Notes: generated from the sequence alone by a model not told the origin. 64,000 nt of DNA from Saccharomonospora amisosensis (GCF_011761185.1 NZ_JAAOYM010000001.1:1240001-1304000); one strand, 5' to 3'; shown: positions 40,707-50,536, counted from the stretch's first letter. Program-made: numbers and translations.

Positions 40707-41752
40707 GGCCGAACGACTCCGCGACGCTCGGTGCTGACACCGTCAACGCCATCACCGACGTGCCTGGCGTACTGGTGGGACACCACGAGCGGCTCGAGAC
40801 GGGCTGGGCCACCGGCACGACCGTGGTGCTGGTGCCCGACGCAGCGGTGGGCGCGGTGGACCAGCGCGGTGGGGCGCCAGGCACGAGGGAGACCAACCTG
40901 CTGGAGCCGGAGAACCTGGTGCGGCGGGTCAACGCCATATGTTTTTCCGGCGGCAGCGCGTACGGGCTTGCGGCGGCCGACGGGGTCGTGCGCTGGCTCG
41001 GTGAGCGAAACCTCGGCTTTCCCGTTGGCTCGCAGCCGCACGAGGTCGTGCCGATCGTCCCGGCCGCGGTGATCTTCGACCTGCCACGCGGCGACTGGGG
41101 CAACACTCCGGACGCCTCGTTCGGCTACGCCGCATGTGAGGCCGCGGTCGGCGGCCCCGTCGCGCAGGGCACGGTCGGCGCGGGCACCGGAGCGCAGGTG
41201 GGCTCACTCAAGGGCGGGGTCGGTACGGCGAGCGAACGGGTGGACGAGTTCGTCGTTGGCGCGCTGGCCGTGGTCAACGCCTCGGGCGAGGCGGTGCGCC
41301 TCGACACCGGTGAGCCCTACGCGGCCGACCACGAGGTCGCGGGGGAGTTCGGCGTGCCGTCCTGGCCGGGCAGGCCCGCGGAGACCGAGGTCGACGGCAC
41401 CGACCTCAACACCACGGTCGGCGTGGTGGCCGTGGACGCGCGGCTGTCGAAGGCGCAGTGCCGCCGCCTCGCGGTCGCCGCGCAGGACGGGCTGGCCCGT
41501 GCTGTACGGCCCGCGCACACGATGTTCGACGGCGACACCGTTTTCGCGCTGGCGACCGGAGCGCGGGAGCTGCCGATGCGGCAGGGCCCCATCGGGGACG
41601 TGGGCAGGGCCGCCGTGCTCGACCGGCTGGCCTCGGCCGCGGCGCGGGTGTTCGCCCGCGCGATGGCGCGCGGAGTGCTGGCCGCGACGTCGGTGCCCGG
41701 CCTCGCCGCCTACCGTGACGTGTGGCCCGAGGTGTTCGACGAGCGACCGTGA
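40703..41752 (+). CDS. P1 (DmpA-like) family self-processing peptidase
   Basis: N-terminal-nucleophile aminopeptidase/esterase that cleaves itself into two chains. ATG 40703 overlaps the DUF2017 stop and gives 349 residues. The substrate pocket lies in NAICFSGGSAYGLAAADGV. The self-cleavage site is probably before Thr in LKGGVGTASERV, following GAGTGAQVGS. The family removes N-terminal residues from peptides, and the physiological substrate is unknown. The gene lies between aosR and mec, as in M. tuberculosis (Rv1333). Confidence 0.88.
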   Translation: MRPNDSATLGADTVNAITDVPGVLVGHHERLETGWATGTTVVLVPDAAVGAVDQRGGAPGTRETNLLEPENLVRRVNAICFSGGSAYGLAAADGVVRWLGERNLGFPVGSQPHEVVPIVPAAVIFDLPRGDWGNTPDASFGYAACEAAVGGPVAQGTVGAGTGAQVGSLKGGVGTASERVDEFVVGALAVVNASGEAVRLDTGEPYAADHEVAGEFGVPSWPGRPAETEVDGTDLNTTVGVVAVDARLSKAQCRRLAVAAQDGLARAVRPAHTMFDGDTVFALATGARELPMRQGPIGDVGRAAVLDRLASAAARVFARAMARGVLAATSVPGLAAYRDVWPEVFDERP

Positions 41753-41808
41753 CGCCGCGAGCGAGTGGTTCGTCTCACGGTGTGAACGGGGGTTGTCCAA
41801 CACGTAAG

Positions 41809-42273
41809 ATGTCTATCGTGCTTCGGATCCGCCGTGACCTCGTGGACGCGATCGTCGCTCATGCCCGCCGAGATCATCCGGATGAGGCGTGCGGCGTCAT
41901 CGCGGGCCCTGACGACGGAACCGACCGGCCGCAGCGCTTCGTGCCCATGGTCAACGCAGCCCGCTCTCCCACGTTCTACGAGTTCGACTCCGGCGACCTG
42001 CTCAGGCTCTACCGCGAGATGGACGCGAACGACGAGAAGCCCGTCGTGATCTACCACTCGCACACCGCCACCGAGGCCTACCCCTCGCGAACCGACATCA
42101 AGCTGGCGCAGGAGCCGTTCGCGCATTACGTGCTGGTCTCGACCCGTGACCCCGAGGACTACGAGCTGCGCTCGTACCGCATCGTGGACGGCGAGGTGAC
42201 CGAGGAGCCGGTCGAGGTCGTCGAGTCGTACATGTTCGCCAACACCGGTAGCGACGACGTGCCCGACGCCTGA
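41809..42273 (+). CDS. mec: JAMM metalloprotease Mec, CysO-cysteine peptidase
   Basis: Zinc peptidase that releases cysteine from the CysO carrier. The JAMM residues are Glu in DEACGVIAG and HxH...D in VIYHSHTATEAYPSRTD. ATG 41809 gives 154 residues and matches the family start (MSIVLRIRRDLV). The 5' extension in frame lacks support. It is followed by cysO after 69 bases. Since CysO here ends GGSR, Mec may also trim that tail. Confidence 0.95.
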   Translation: MSIVLRIRRDLVDAIVAHARRDHPDEACGVIAGPDDGTDRPQRFVPMVNAARSPTFYEFDSGDLLRLYREMDANDEKPVVIYHSHTATEAYPSRTDIKLAQEPFAHYVLVSTRDPEDYELRSYRIVDGEVTEEPVEVVESYMFANTGSDDVPDA

Positions 42274-42342
42274 GCCACCGGTGGGAATACCGCGGCCCAC
42301 CCGAACGTCTCATCCTGTCGTAGATCCGAGTGGAGGTAACCC

Positions 42343-42621
42343 ATGCCCGTGACCGTCTCCATCCCCACCATCCTGCGCAATCACACCGGCGGCGAGAAGT
42401 CCGTCGAGGCGTCGGGCAAGACGGTGGCGGAGGTGATCGACGACCTCGAGGCCAAGCACGGCGGCCTCAAGGAGCGCCTGGTCAAGGACGAGAAGCTGCA
42501 CCGTTTCGTCAACGTTTACGTCAACGACGAGGACGTGCGCTTCGCGGGCGGGCTCGACGCGGAGGTCTCCGACGGCGACACCGTGACCATCCTGCCTGCT
42601 GTGGCGGGCGGGTCGCGCTGA
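42343..42621 (+). CDS. cysO: Sulfur-carrier protein CysO (MoaD/ThiS family) with C-terminal Ser-Arg tail
   Basis: Ubiquitin-like carrier whose C-terminal glycine is thiocarboxylated and used as sulfide donor by CysM. The 92 residues show the beta-grasp fold (VTVSIPTILRNHTGGEKSVE, FVNVYVNDEDVRF, DTVTILPAVAGG). The last codons read GTG GCG GGC GGG TCG CGC TGA, so the protein ends VAGGSR. In M. tuberculosis the Gly-Gly is terminal. The two extra residues would have to be removed before adenylation. AGTGGAGG precedes the ATG. Confidence 0.94.
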   Translation: MPVTVSIPTILRNHTGGEKSVEASGKTVAEVIDDLEAKHGGLKERLVKDEKLHRFVNVYVNDEDVRFAGGLDAEVSDGDTVTILPAVAGGSR

Positions 42622-42649
42622 CCTCGTCGGCGCGAACCCAAGACGATAG

Positions 42650-43609
<960 letters not shown>

Positions 43610-43646
43610 GCCCACCGGCCGTCCCGCCGCGAGGGGCCCCGAGTTC

Positions 43647-44009
43647 TCAGGCCGCCGGTGACACGATGTCGCCCGAAAGCGGCGCCACCGCGCCGATGAT
43701 CGCGTCCACCGTGTCGCTTGCGACCCCGGCCGCCAGCAGCGACTCGCTCAGGTGCTTCGCCACCAGGTCGAAGTGCTGCTGGCCGATACCCCTGCCCCGG
43801 TGTGCGTCCTTCATGGAAAGCCCGCTGTACTCGGCAGGACCGCCGAGCGCCTGCGCGAAGAACTCCACCTGCTTGCCCTTCAGCCGCGACATGTTCGACC
43901 CCGTGAAGAACCCCGCCAGCTCCGCGTCCGCGAGGACCCGCTCGTAGAAGTCGTCAACGACCGCGATGAGTGCTTCCTGGCCACCGATCCGCTCGTAAAT
44001 GCTCGTCAT
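43647..44009 (-). CDS. glbN: Group I truncated haemoglobin (HbN-like)
   Basis: Haem protein of 120 residues from ATG 44009. Tyr B10 ([10 protein letters not shown]), Gln E11 ([16 protein letters not shown]) and the proximal His F8 ([11 protein letters not shown]) match HbN, which detoxifies nitric oxide with oxygen. The longer frame upstream (to 44060) has no family match. It lies between cysM and the rhomboid gene on the other strand. In M. tuberculosis these two genes are adjacent, so it is an insertion in the conserved order. Confidence 0.92.
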   Translation of the reverse strand: MTSIYERIGGQEALIAVVDDFYERVLADAELAGFFTGSNMSRLKGKQVEFFAQALGGPAEYSGLSMKDAHRGRGIGQQHFDLVAKHLSESLLAAGVASDTVDAIIGAVAPLSGDIVSPAA

Positions 44010-44158
44010 GCCGATCGAGCCAACCGAGCCGACGTTTCCGCCGCGTACGCACGATGACAACAGCGTGCAAACAGCTCGGCACGGCAGCTATCGCGGCCTT
44101 GTGATCTCAGGGATTTCACCCGAGGTGGCCCTACGCCACCGGACGTAGCCTGGAGAAC

Positions 44159-44809
44159 GTGAGCACGCAGCCGCAACCAGTTCCTTCGCGCCCGAGGCCG
44201 AGCCCGGCCAAGCGGGTGCTGCCGCCGAAACCGCTGGCGGCGGGCGTTGTCGCGCTGACGTTCACGATGCTGCTCTACCTGGTGGAACTCGTCGACGTGC
44301 TGTTGCCGGCGCAACTCGACCTCGCCGGTATCCACGCGAGGTCGCTGGCGGGGCTCGACGGAATCGCGTGGGCACCGGTGCTGCACGCGGGCTGGGAGCA
44401 CCTGCTCGCCAACACCGTTCCCGTGCTGGTGTTCGCCTTCCTCGCGATGGCGGGCGGTATCGCGCAGTGGGTGGCGGTCACGGCCACGATCTGGCTCGTC
44501 GCCGGGCTCGGGGTGTGGCTGACGGCCCCGCCTGGCGTGGTGACGGTCGGCGCCTCCGGGCTCGCCTTCGGCTGGCTGGCGTTCCTGCTCGTGCGCGGGA
44601 TCTTCAACCGCAGCGCTGCCCAACTGGTGGTGGCCGCCGTGCTGCTGTTCGGCTGGGGCGGGATGCTGTGGGGCATCCTGCCCGGCAACCCGGCGATCTC
44701 CTGGCAGGGTCACCTGTTCGGAGCACTCGGCGGGGTGCTCGCGGCGTGGGTCGTGGCGCGAGCCGACCGGGCCAGGGCCGCCAAACCGCCCGGTACCCTC
44801 AGGGCGTGA
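44159..44809 (+). CDS. Rhomboid family intramembrane serine protease
   Basis: Membrane protease of 216 residues with about six spans. The catalytic Ser is in [16 protein letters not shown], the His in [17 protein letters not shown]. The early loop [22 protein letters not shown] is typical. The N-terminus is a proline-rich cytoplasmic tail. GTG 44159 has TGGAGAA upstream. The stop overlaps murI by 4 bases, as in the M. tuberculosis Rv1337-Rv1338 order. Confidence 0.93.
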   Translation: MSTQPQPVPSRPRPSPAKRVLPPKPLAAGVVALTFTMLLYLVELVDVLLPAQLDLAGIHARSLAGLDGIAWAPVLHAGWEHLLANTVPVLVFAFLAMAGGIAQWVAVTATIWLVAGLGVWLTAPPGVVTVGASGLAFGWLAFLLVRGIFNRSAAQLVVAAVLLFGWGGMLWGILPGNPAISWQGHLFGALGGVLAAWVVARADRARAAKPPGTLRA

Positions 44810-45600
44810 CGCATGCCGATGCCCCGATCGGGATATTCGACTCCGGCGTCGGTGGGCTGACCGTCGCGCGCGCCATCGCCGATCAGCTTCCCGGAGAGCG
44901 ACTGCGCTACCTCGGCGACACCCGCAACGCCCCCTACGGGCCGCTGCCCATCGCCCGAGTGCGCGAGCTCACCCTGGCCGCCCTCGACGGCCTCGTCGCA
45001 GACGGAGTCAAGGCGCTGGTGATCGCCTGCAACACTGCCTCCGCGGCGAGCCTGCGCGACGCCAGGGAGCGTTACGACATCCCCGTCATCGAGGTCGTGC
45101 TGCCCGCCGTGCGGCGCGCGGCGGCCGCCACGCACAACGGGCGCATCGGGTTGATCGGCACGGAGGGCACCGTCCGCTCACGCGCCTACGACGACGCCTT
45201 CGCAGGCGCAACACAGGTGCGACTGAGCAGCGTCGCCTGCCCCCGGTTCGTCGACTTCGTCGAGCGGGGCATCACATCGGGCCGCCAGGTGCTCGGGCTC
45301 GCGCAGGGCTACCTCGAGCCGTTGTCGCGCGCTGGGGTGGACACGCTGATCCTTGGCTGCACGCACTACCCACTGCTCACCGGCGTGCTCCAGATCGTGA
45401 TGGGGCCGGAGGTGACTTTGGTGTCCAGCGCGGAAGAAACCGCCAAGGACGTGGTGCGCGTACTCACCGAGCAGGACCTGCTCTCCGAACGCGCGGAGCC
45501 ACCCGCGCACGAGTTCCTCTGCACGGGCGACCGGGAGCCGTTCACCCGGCTGGCACACCGGTTCATGGGTATCGGCGCCGGCGTGCTGACGGCCACGTGA
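44806..45600 (+). CDS. murI: Glutamate racemase
   Basis: Makes D-glutamate for peptidoglycan. GTG 44806 gives 264 residues; the frame is open upstream inside the rhomboid gene but without family sequence. The N-terminus reads [17 protein letters not shown], and the two catalytic cysteines lie in VIACNTASA and [18 protein letters not shown] binds substrate. It is translationally coupled to the rhomboid gene. Confidence 0.96.
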   Translation: MTHADAPIGIFDSGVGGLTVARAIADQLPGERLRYLGDTRNAPYGPLPIARVRELTLAALDGLVADGVKALVIACNTASAASLRDARERYDIPVIEVVLPAVRRAAAATHNGRIGLIGTEGTVRSRAYDDAFAGATQVRLSSVACPRFVDFVERGITSGRQVLGLAQGYLEPLSRAGVDTLILGCTHYPLLTGVLQIVMGPEVTLVSSAEETAKDVVRVLTEQDLLSERAEPPAHEFLCTGDREPFTRLAHRFMGIGAGVLTAT

Positions 45601-45634
45601 CCGGGGCATCAACGCGGCCGTCATGGCAGGGTGT

Positions 45635-46411
45635 GTGACCGTGCGAGTGACGATCCTGGGCTGCTGCGGCAGCATTCCCGGCCCCGACCAGGCGGCGTCT
45701 GGCTACCTGCTCGAAGCGGACGGCTTCACGATGGGCATCGATCTCGGCAACGGCACGCTGGCGCGACTGCAGGCCGTGCGCGATCCGTTCGGACTGGACG
45801 CGCTGCTGCTTTCGCACCTGCATCCGGACCACTGCGCCGACTTCAGCGCACTGACGGTGCTGCGCCGCTACCATCCGGCGCCGCCTTTCGACACCCGCGA
45901 GCGCAGGCTGCCGGTCTACGCGCCGAGCCAGGCGCCCGCCAGGCTGGCCAACGCCTACGCGCCGCACGAGGCGGAGCGGCTGGAGACCGACCTGTCGGAC
46001 GTGTTCGAGTTCCACGCGCTGCACCACGGTGTGCTGCGGATCGGGCCGTTCGAGGTCACCGCCGTGCCGGTGACCCATCCAACCGAGTCGTTCGGGATGC
46101 GCGTGGCCCACGGCGCGCGCACCTTCGCCTACACCGGCGACACCGGTGAGTGCCCCGCGCTGGACGAACTCGCACAGGGAGTCGACGTGCTGCTGGCGGA
46201 GGCCACCTGGACCCACGCCGACGACCGGCCACCCGGGTTGCACCTATCCGGACGGCAGGCCGGGGAACTCGCCGCGCGGGCGCGCGTCGGCAGGCTGCTG
46301 CTCACCCACGTCGCTCCGTGGACCGACGGCGAAGCGGTGCTGTGGGAGGCGCGTTCCCGCTACGACGGGCCCGTCCGGCTCGTCGAGCAAGGGGCGGTCT
46401 ACGACATCTGA
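45635..46411 (+). CDS. MBL-fold phosphodiesterase, Rv1339-like
   Basis: Metallo-beta-lactamase-fold protein related to M. tuberculosis Rv1339, an atypical cAMP phosphodiesterase. The N-terminal VTILGCCGSIPGPDQAASGY, the metal site LLLSHLHPDHCADF and later His/Asp (TGDTGECPALDE, LLTHVAPWTD) are all present. GTG 45635 (VTVRVTILG) is the natural start, giving 258 residues; ATG 45623 would add four. The last 168 bases overlap, on the other strand, the 3' end of a membrane-protein gene. Confidence 0.88.
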   Translation: MTVRVTILGCCGSIPGPDQAASGYLLEADGFTMGIDLGNGTLARLQAVRDPFGLDALLLSHLHPDHCADFSALTVLRRYHPAPPFDTRERRLPVYAPSQAPARLANAYAPHEAERLETDLSDVFEFHALHHGVLRIGPFEVTAVPVTHPTESFGMRVAHGARTFAYTGDTGECPALDELAQGVDVLLAEATWTHADDRPPGLHLSGRQAGELAARARVGRLLLTHVAPWTDGEAVLWEARSRYDGPVRLVEQGAVYDI

Positions 46412-47410
46412 GCGGCGGGTCGCCCGCAGCACCAGCCAGCCGAGTACCCCGATGGGAATGATCAGCCAGCACGACAGTAGCCGGTAGGTCAGTACGGCTG
46501 CGGTCGCGGGCGAGTCGGCGGCGCCGGCCGAGACGAGTCCCGCGAACAGGGCAGCTTCGATCACGCCGATCCCGCCGGGGGTCAACGGGACCTGCCGCAG
46601 TAGCTGCACCGTGAGATAGATCGTGGCCAGCGTGGCGACGCCGAGTTCGATGCCGACCGCGCGGGATGCGGCGAGCAGGCACAGCAGGTCGGTGAGCCAG
46701 TTACCCACGGCCGCCGCCAGCGCGAGCAGCCAGTGCCGTGGCCGCACGGTGCGAGACTCGGTCAGCGCGTCGCGCACCGTGTCGAGCACACCACCGAGCA
46801 GGCCATGGCTCCGCCAGCGCCGTTGTCTCGCGGGCCGGGCAGGCGCACGCAGGCGGGAGGCCAGCGCCGGTGCCGCGGCCGCGGCGAGGGTGGCCGCCGG
46901 GACCAGACCCGCCAGGACAAGGCCCGGGTGGACGTCCCAGCTGCGGGCGAGCGCCGTTGCCGCGCCGGTGAGCATTCCGGTGACATACAGCAGCGCGAGC
47001 CCCGCCGCCGACAGCAGGCCCGAGAGCACCATGACCGCGGTGGCGGCCGCCTTGTCGGCACCGTCGGCGCGGAATTCTCGGAAGGCGTACGCGGCCGAAA
47101 CAGCGGAACCGGCGGGCAGGCTGATCGCGATGGCCGAGCGGCTGTAGGCCAGCGCGAACGCGCGGTGCCGCGGGATCGTCACGCCGAACCCGGTCAGCAG
47201 CCTGCGCTGCTGGCGGGCGAACATCGCCAGCGACACGAACTGGGCGGCAGCGGCGGTCAGTAGCCACCTCGGATCCGCCGCGGCCAGCGTGGTGAACACC
47301 TCGGCGGGTTCGGGCAGCCTGCCCCGCAGCGTGAACACCGCACCCACGAGCACGGCGGCGATCCCGGCACCCCGCCATAGCCTGCGCCGTCGCCGGGTTC
47401 TCTCGCCCAT
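46244..47410 (-). CDS. Flippase-like (UPF0104/lysyl-phosphatidylglycerol synthase TM) membrane protein
   Basis: Polytopic membrane protein of 388 residues with about eight spans and a basic N-terminus. The family signatures are RSAIAISLPAGSAVSAAYAF and LTPGGIGVIEAALFAGL. It lacks the soluble transferase domain of MprF, so it is probably a lipid flippase-like protein. The last 56 residues (after LRATRRSDVVDRPLL) are a hydrophilic tail encoded antisense to the phosphodiesterase gene. It is divergent from rph and sits between Rv1339-like and rph genes, an insertion relative to M. tuberculosis. Confidence 0.82.
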   Translation of the reverse strand: MGERTRRRRRLWRGAGIAAVLVGAVFTLRGRLPEPAEVFTTLAAADPRWLLTAAAAQFVSLAMFARQQRRLLTGFGVTIPRHRAFALAYSRSAIAISLPAGSAVSAAYAFREFRADGADKAAATAVMVLSGLLSAAGLALLYVTGMLTGAATALARSWDVHPGLVLAGLVPAATLAAAAAPALASRLRAPARPARQRRWRSHGLLGGVLDTVRDALTESRTVRPRHWLLALAAAVGNWLTDLLCLLAASRAVGIELGVATLATIYLTVQLLRQVPLTPGGIGVIEAALFAGLVSAGAADSPATAAVLTYRLLSCWLIIPIGVLGWLVLRATRRSDVVDRPLLDEPDGPVVAGTRLPQHRFAVGPRSDVGEQQPADARPRGEFPGLPSG

Positions 47411-47422
47411 ACCGCCCCCTAT

Positions 47423-47437
47423 TTCAACACTTTTGAA
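47423..47437. promoter_or_regulatory. Candidate operator TTCAA-N5-TTGAA
   Basis: A perfect 5-bp inverted repeat with a 5-base spacer, in an unusually AT-rich patch, lies 13 bases upstream of the membrane-protein start and about 100 bases before rph. It looks like a dimeric-regulator site, but the regulator is unknown. Confidence 0.3.
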
Positions 47438-47535
47438 TTATGCTCCGGCGGGGGTGGCTGTCAACGACCGTGGAAGCCCTGTCGGCGGGTAGGCGCGGCG
47501 GCGGTCACTCAACGCGTTCACTAGGCTCTGCGCTC

Positions 47536-48315
47536 GTGGTGAGAAAAGACGGCAGGAACGACGACCAGCTCCGCGAGGTGCGGATCACGCGCGGTTTTCA
47601 GCAGTGGCCCGCGGGTTCGGTGCTCATAGAGTTCGGCGACACCAGGGTGCTGTGCGCTGCGAGCGTGACAGAAGGCGTGCCGCGCTGGCGCGCGGGCTCC
47701 GGCCTCGGCTGGGTCACCGCCGAGTACGCGATGCTGCCATCGGCCACCCACACCCGAGCCGATCGCGAATCGATCAAGGGCAGGATCGGTGGCCGTACCC
47801 ACGAGATCAGCAGGCTCATCGGGCGGTCCCTGCGCTCCTGCATCGACCTCGCCGCACTCGGCGAGAACACCGTCGTGATCGACTGTGACGTGATCCAGGC
47901 CGACGGCGGAACCCGCACCGCCGCCATCACCGGCGGCTACGTCGCGCTCGCCGACGCGACCACCTGGCTTGGCGCGGCGGGCAGGCTCGTCGACCCCAAG
48001 CCGCTCTCGGCGGCGGTGTCCGCCGTCAGCGTCGGTGTGGTGGACGGGCGGGTCCGGCTGGACCTTCCCTACGAGGAGGACTCTCGTGCCGAAGTGGACA
48101 TGAACGTCGTCGCCACCGACGCGGGCACGCTGATCGAGGTGCAGGGCACCGCCGAGGGCGCCACGTTCACCAGATCCACTCTCGACAAGATGCTCGACCT
48201 GGCCCTCGCCGGCTGCGCGGAGCTGGCCAGGGCCCAGGAACAGGCGCTGGCCCAGCCTTACCCCGGTGAGTTGCCCGAGCCCGCGCCCGCCAAGAAGTCG
48301 AAGGGCTCCAAGTGA
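47536..48315 (+). CDS. rph: Ribonuclease PH
   Basis: Phosphorolytic 3'-to-5' exonuclease that trims tRNA ends. GTG 47536 ([15 protein letters not shown]) gives 259 residues; the 47440 start is rejected because the added stretch is not family-like. The signatures are [50 protein letters not shown] and [11 protein letters not shown]. It overlaps rdgB by 4 bases, a widely conserved pairing. Confidence 0.96.
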   Translation: MVRKDGRNDDQLREVRITRGFQQWPAGSVLIEFGDTRVLCAASVTEGVPRWRAGSGLGWVTAEYAMLPSATHTRADRESIKGRIGGRTHEISRLIGRSLRSCIDLAALGENTVVIDCDVIQADGGTRTAAITGGYVALADATTWLGAAGRLVDPKPLSAAVSAVSVGVVDGRVRLDLPYEEDSRAEVDMNVVATDAGTLIEVQGTAEGATFTRSTLDKMLDLALAGCAELARAQEQALAQPYPGELPEPAPAKKSKGSK

Positions 48316-48926
48316 CGTTGCGGCTGCTGCTGGCCACACGCAACCGGCACAAGCTCGACGAACTGCGTCGGATCCTGCTGACGCACGGCCTCGGCGAGAT
48401 CGAGGTCGTCGGTCTCGCCGAGGTGAAGGAGTTCCCCGAGTCACCCGAGACCGGGGCCACCTTCGAGGAGAACGCGCTCGCCAAGGCCCGCGATGCCGCG
48501 CGCGCCACCGGCCTGCCCGCCGTCGCCGACGACTCAGGGCTTGCCGTGGACGCACTGAACGGTATGCCCGGAGTGCTGTCGGCCCGCTGGGCGGGCGAGC
48601 ACGGCGACGACCGCGCGAACCTCGAACTTGTGCTGTCGCAACTGAAGGACGTCCCCGACGAGCGGCGCGGTGCCGCCTTCGTGTGCGCGGCCGCGCTGGT
48701 GGTGCCCGGCTCGACCGAGGTCGTGCTGCGTGGCGAATGGCGCGGCACGCTCGTCCGCGAACCCCGTGGCACGAACGGGTTCGGCTACGACCCGATCTTC
48801 TTGCCCGAGGGGCAGAGCCGCACCTCCGCGGAGTTGTCCGGTGAGGAGAAGGATTCGATGTCGCACCGGGGTCGCGCGCTGCGCTCGCTGTTGCCGTACC
48901 TGCGGGAACTGACCCAGGTGCGGTAA
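48312..48926 (+). CDS. rdgB: dITP/XTP pyrophosphatase (RdgB/HAM1)
   Basis: Removes non-canonical purine nucleoside triphosphates (dITP, XTP) from the nucleotide pool. The 204 residues start [18 protein letters not shown]. They carry [50 protein letters not shown] and [11 protein letters not shown], all family signatures. The GTG start overlaps the rph stop. It ends the block syntenic to M. tuberculosis. Confidence 0.96.
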   Translation: MTLRLLLATRNRHKLDELRRILLTHGLGEIEVVGLAEVKEFPESPETGATFEENALAKARDAARATGLPAVADDSGLAVDALNGMPGVLSARWAGEHGDDRANLELVLSQLKDVPDERRGAAFVCAAALVVPGSTEVVLRGEWRGTLVREPRGTNGFGYDPIFLPEGQSRTSAELSGEEKDSMSHRGRALRSLLPYLRELTQVR

Positions 48927-48939
48927 CGGGCCGGGAGTC

Positions 48940-49419
48940 TTACCCGGACAGTCGCAGATCCTTCAGCAGTTTGGCCACGTGACCGGTGGCGCGCACGTTG
49001 TACAGCGCCTTCGCGATCCTGCCTTCGGGATCCACGACGAACGTCGAGCGGATCACCCCCTGCACCACCCGACCGTAGTTCTTCTTCTCCCCGAAAGCTC
49101 CCCACTCGGTGAGCACGGTCTTGTCGGGATCGGAAAGCAACGGGAAGGTCAGGCCCTGGTCGGCTTCGAACTTCGCGAGCTTTGCCTGCTTGTCGGGGGA
49201 GATTCCCAGCACCTGGTACCCGGCTTCGTCGAGCAGGGCGAGGTTGTCCCTGAAGTCGCAGGCCTGCTTGGTGCACCCGGGGGTGCCCGCGGCGGGGTAG
49301 AAGTACACGACCACCCAGCGGCCCCGGAAGTCGGACAGCGAGACGTTGTCGCCCTTACTGTCGGGAAGGGTGAACTCGGGTGCCTGGTCGCCGGGGGAGA
49401 GCCGCTTCTGCTCGGTCAT
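48940..49419 (-). CDS. bcp: Thioredoxin-dependent thiol peroxidase (Bcp/PrxQ)
   Basis: Reduces peroxides. The 159 residues have the peroxidatic Cys and a resolving Cys five residues later in AGTPGCTKQACDFRDN, typical of PrxQ, with an early APEFTLPDSKGD motif. It is convergent with rdgB (13-base gap) and shares direction with the lipoprotein gene at 49450. Confidence 0.95.
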   Translation of the reverse strand: MTEQKRLSPGDQAPEFTLPDSKGDNVSLSDFRGRWVVVYFYPAAGTPGCTKQACDFRDNLALLDEAGYQVLGISPDKQAKLAKFEADQGLTFPLLSDPDKTVLTEWGAFGEKKNYGRVVQGVIRSTFVVDPEGRIAKALYNVRATGHVAKLLKDLRLSG

Positions 49420-49449
49420 GCCGGAAGCCTATCCGGGGCAGAGCCTGCC

Positions 49450-49986
49450 TCACACCGAGCCGCGGAACACGGCCGTGGCCGGGGTGGAGGCGTAGGGGCG
49501 CAGTGTGAGCCGCACCGGGTCGCGGTCGGTGCTCATCGCAAAGGCCAATGTGAGTCGCACCGTGCTGCCGGGCCCGATATCGCGGTCGGCGTCGGGGATG
49601 CCGTTGTAACCGCGGGTGGTGTCCACGACCTGTTTCACCTCCTGCTCGCCGACCGTAGCGGTCACCGAGAAGTTGGAGAGCCGGTAGGGCTGCTCGCCGT
49701 CGTTGAAAAGCACGATGCCGAACGCCGCCGCCCGCTCCGAGCGCGGGTAGGCGCTCTCGCTCGGATGGAAGACGTCCGGGGTGGAGACGCGGACGACGAG
49801 GCCGGTGGGAAACCGGTACTCGGAGCCGAACTCGAAGACTCCGGGAGGCGGGCTGAGCCGCACATCGGGCGCGGAGGTCGCGGTGGCGGATTCGGTCGGT
49901 GGCGGAATGTCACCGGCTTCGGAGGTGCCGCAGGCGGTCAGCGCGAGCGCCGCGCAGCCGGCCACGGCGATCCTCGACATTCGCAC
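49450..49986 (-). CDS. DUF4352-like lipoprotein
   Basis: Exported lipoprotein with a lipobox at Cys19 (ALTACGTSEAG), a Thr/Pro-rich linker and an immunoglobulin-like beta domain (YRFPTGLVVRVSTPDVFHP, AFGIVLFNDGEQPYRLSNFSV, VRLTLAFAMS). This matches the DUF4352/telomeric-repeat-binding-like domain in actinobacterial lipoproteins. The 178 residues contain no catalytic motif. Function is unknown. Confidence 0.8.
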   Translation of the reverse strand: MRMSRIAVAGCAALALTACGTSEAGDIPPPTESATATSAPDVRLSPPPGVFEFGSEYRFPTGLVVRVSTPDVFHPSESAYPRSERAAAFGIVLFNDGEQPYRLSNFSVTATVGEQEVKQVVDTTRGYNGIPDADRDIGPGSTVRLTLAFAMSTDRDPVRLTLRPYASTPATAVFRGSV

Positions 49987-50194
49987 GGCAGACGCTCCTT
50001 AGTACGTTCGCACCGGCAGGTTGCTCCGTTCGGTGGCAGCAGCCCTGCCTCGTCCACTGTGGCGGCGGCCAGGCAGGTGATGCCAGCCGGTTGCCGGGGT
50101 TGAGTCGGACCTGGTGTCCGGCTGTGTCCTGACCGTGACCGTTGGGCCACATGGAGTGATGTCAATCACTCGTTCGGTGCTAAGGAGGAGGGTG

Positions 50195-50377
50195 TCAGAC
50201 GGCGAGAGCGAAGAAAAGCACGAAAACCGCCAGCCCCGCGAGCCACACCACGATGAGCCAACCCCAGTCGCGCCACGGGTTCACCACCCGGTTGTCCTCA
50301 CCGGGAACGTAGACGCCGCGCATCTCGAACCAGTCGGCCACACGCTCCGGCCATCGGAACGGATTGCCTACCGACAT
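50195..50377 (-). CDS. Small tail-anchored membrane protein
   Basis: Unrecognised 60-residue protein from ATG 50377, preceded by GGGAGGGCAGGA. The N-terminal half is amphipathic and aromatic (MSVGNPFRWPERVADWFEMR). The C-terminal half is one transmembrane helix (WLIVVWLAGLAVFVLFFALAV) ending at the stop. The layout suggests a tail-anchored envelope protein. A longer frame from 50467 has poor composition. An opposite-strand frame here has a good ribosome-binding site but no protein-like features. Confidence 0.65.
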   Translation of the reverse strand: MSVGNPFRWPERVADWFEMRGVYVPGEDNRVVNPWRDWGWLIVVWLAGLAVFVLFFALAV

Positions 50378-50483
50378 TCCTGCCCTCCCGGAACCGCTCG
50401 CGTGCTGTGTGCCCCAAACTACTCCCCGCGATCTTGCCTGCCCCGGAGAGTCAAGCCGACGTATCAATCGTATGTTGGCTGTT

Positions 50484-50536
50484 CACCCGGTGTCCGAAAA
50501 GATCTAGTCTTTCAGTCTCTTCGGACAAGCCGGGTG
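50484..50536 (+). other. Extended hairpin upstream of the branched-chain amino-acid receptor gene
   Basis: Two stacked stems form one structure: CACCCGG (50484-50490) with CCGGGTG (50530-50536) and TCCGAA (50493-50498) with TTCGGA (50520-50525), separated by small internal loops and capped by a 21-base loop. It ends about 90 bases before the ATG. It may be a 5'-leader element or a terminator between the flanking divergent units. Confidence 0.45.
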
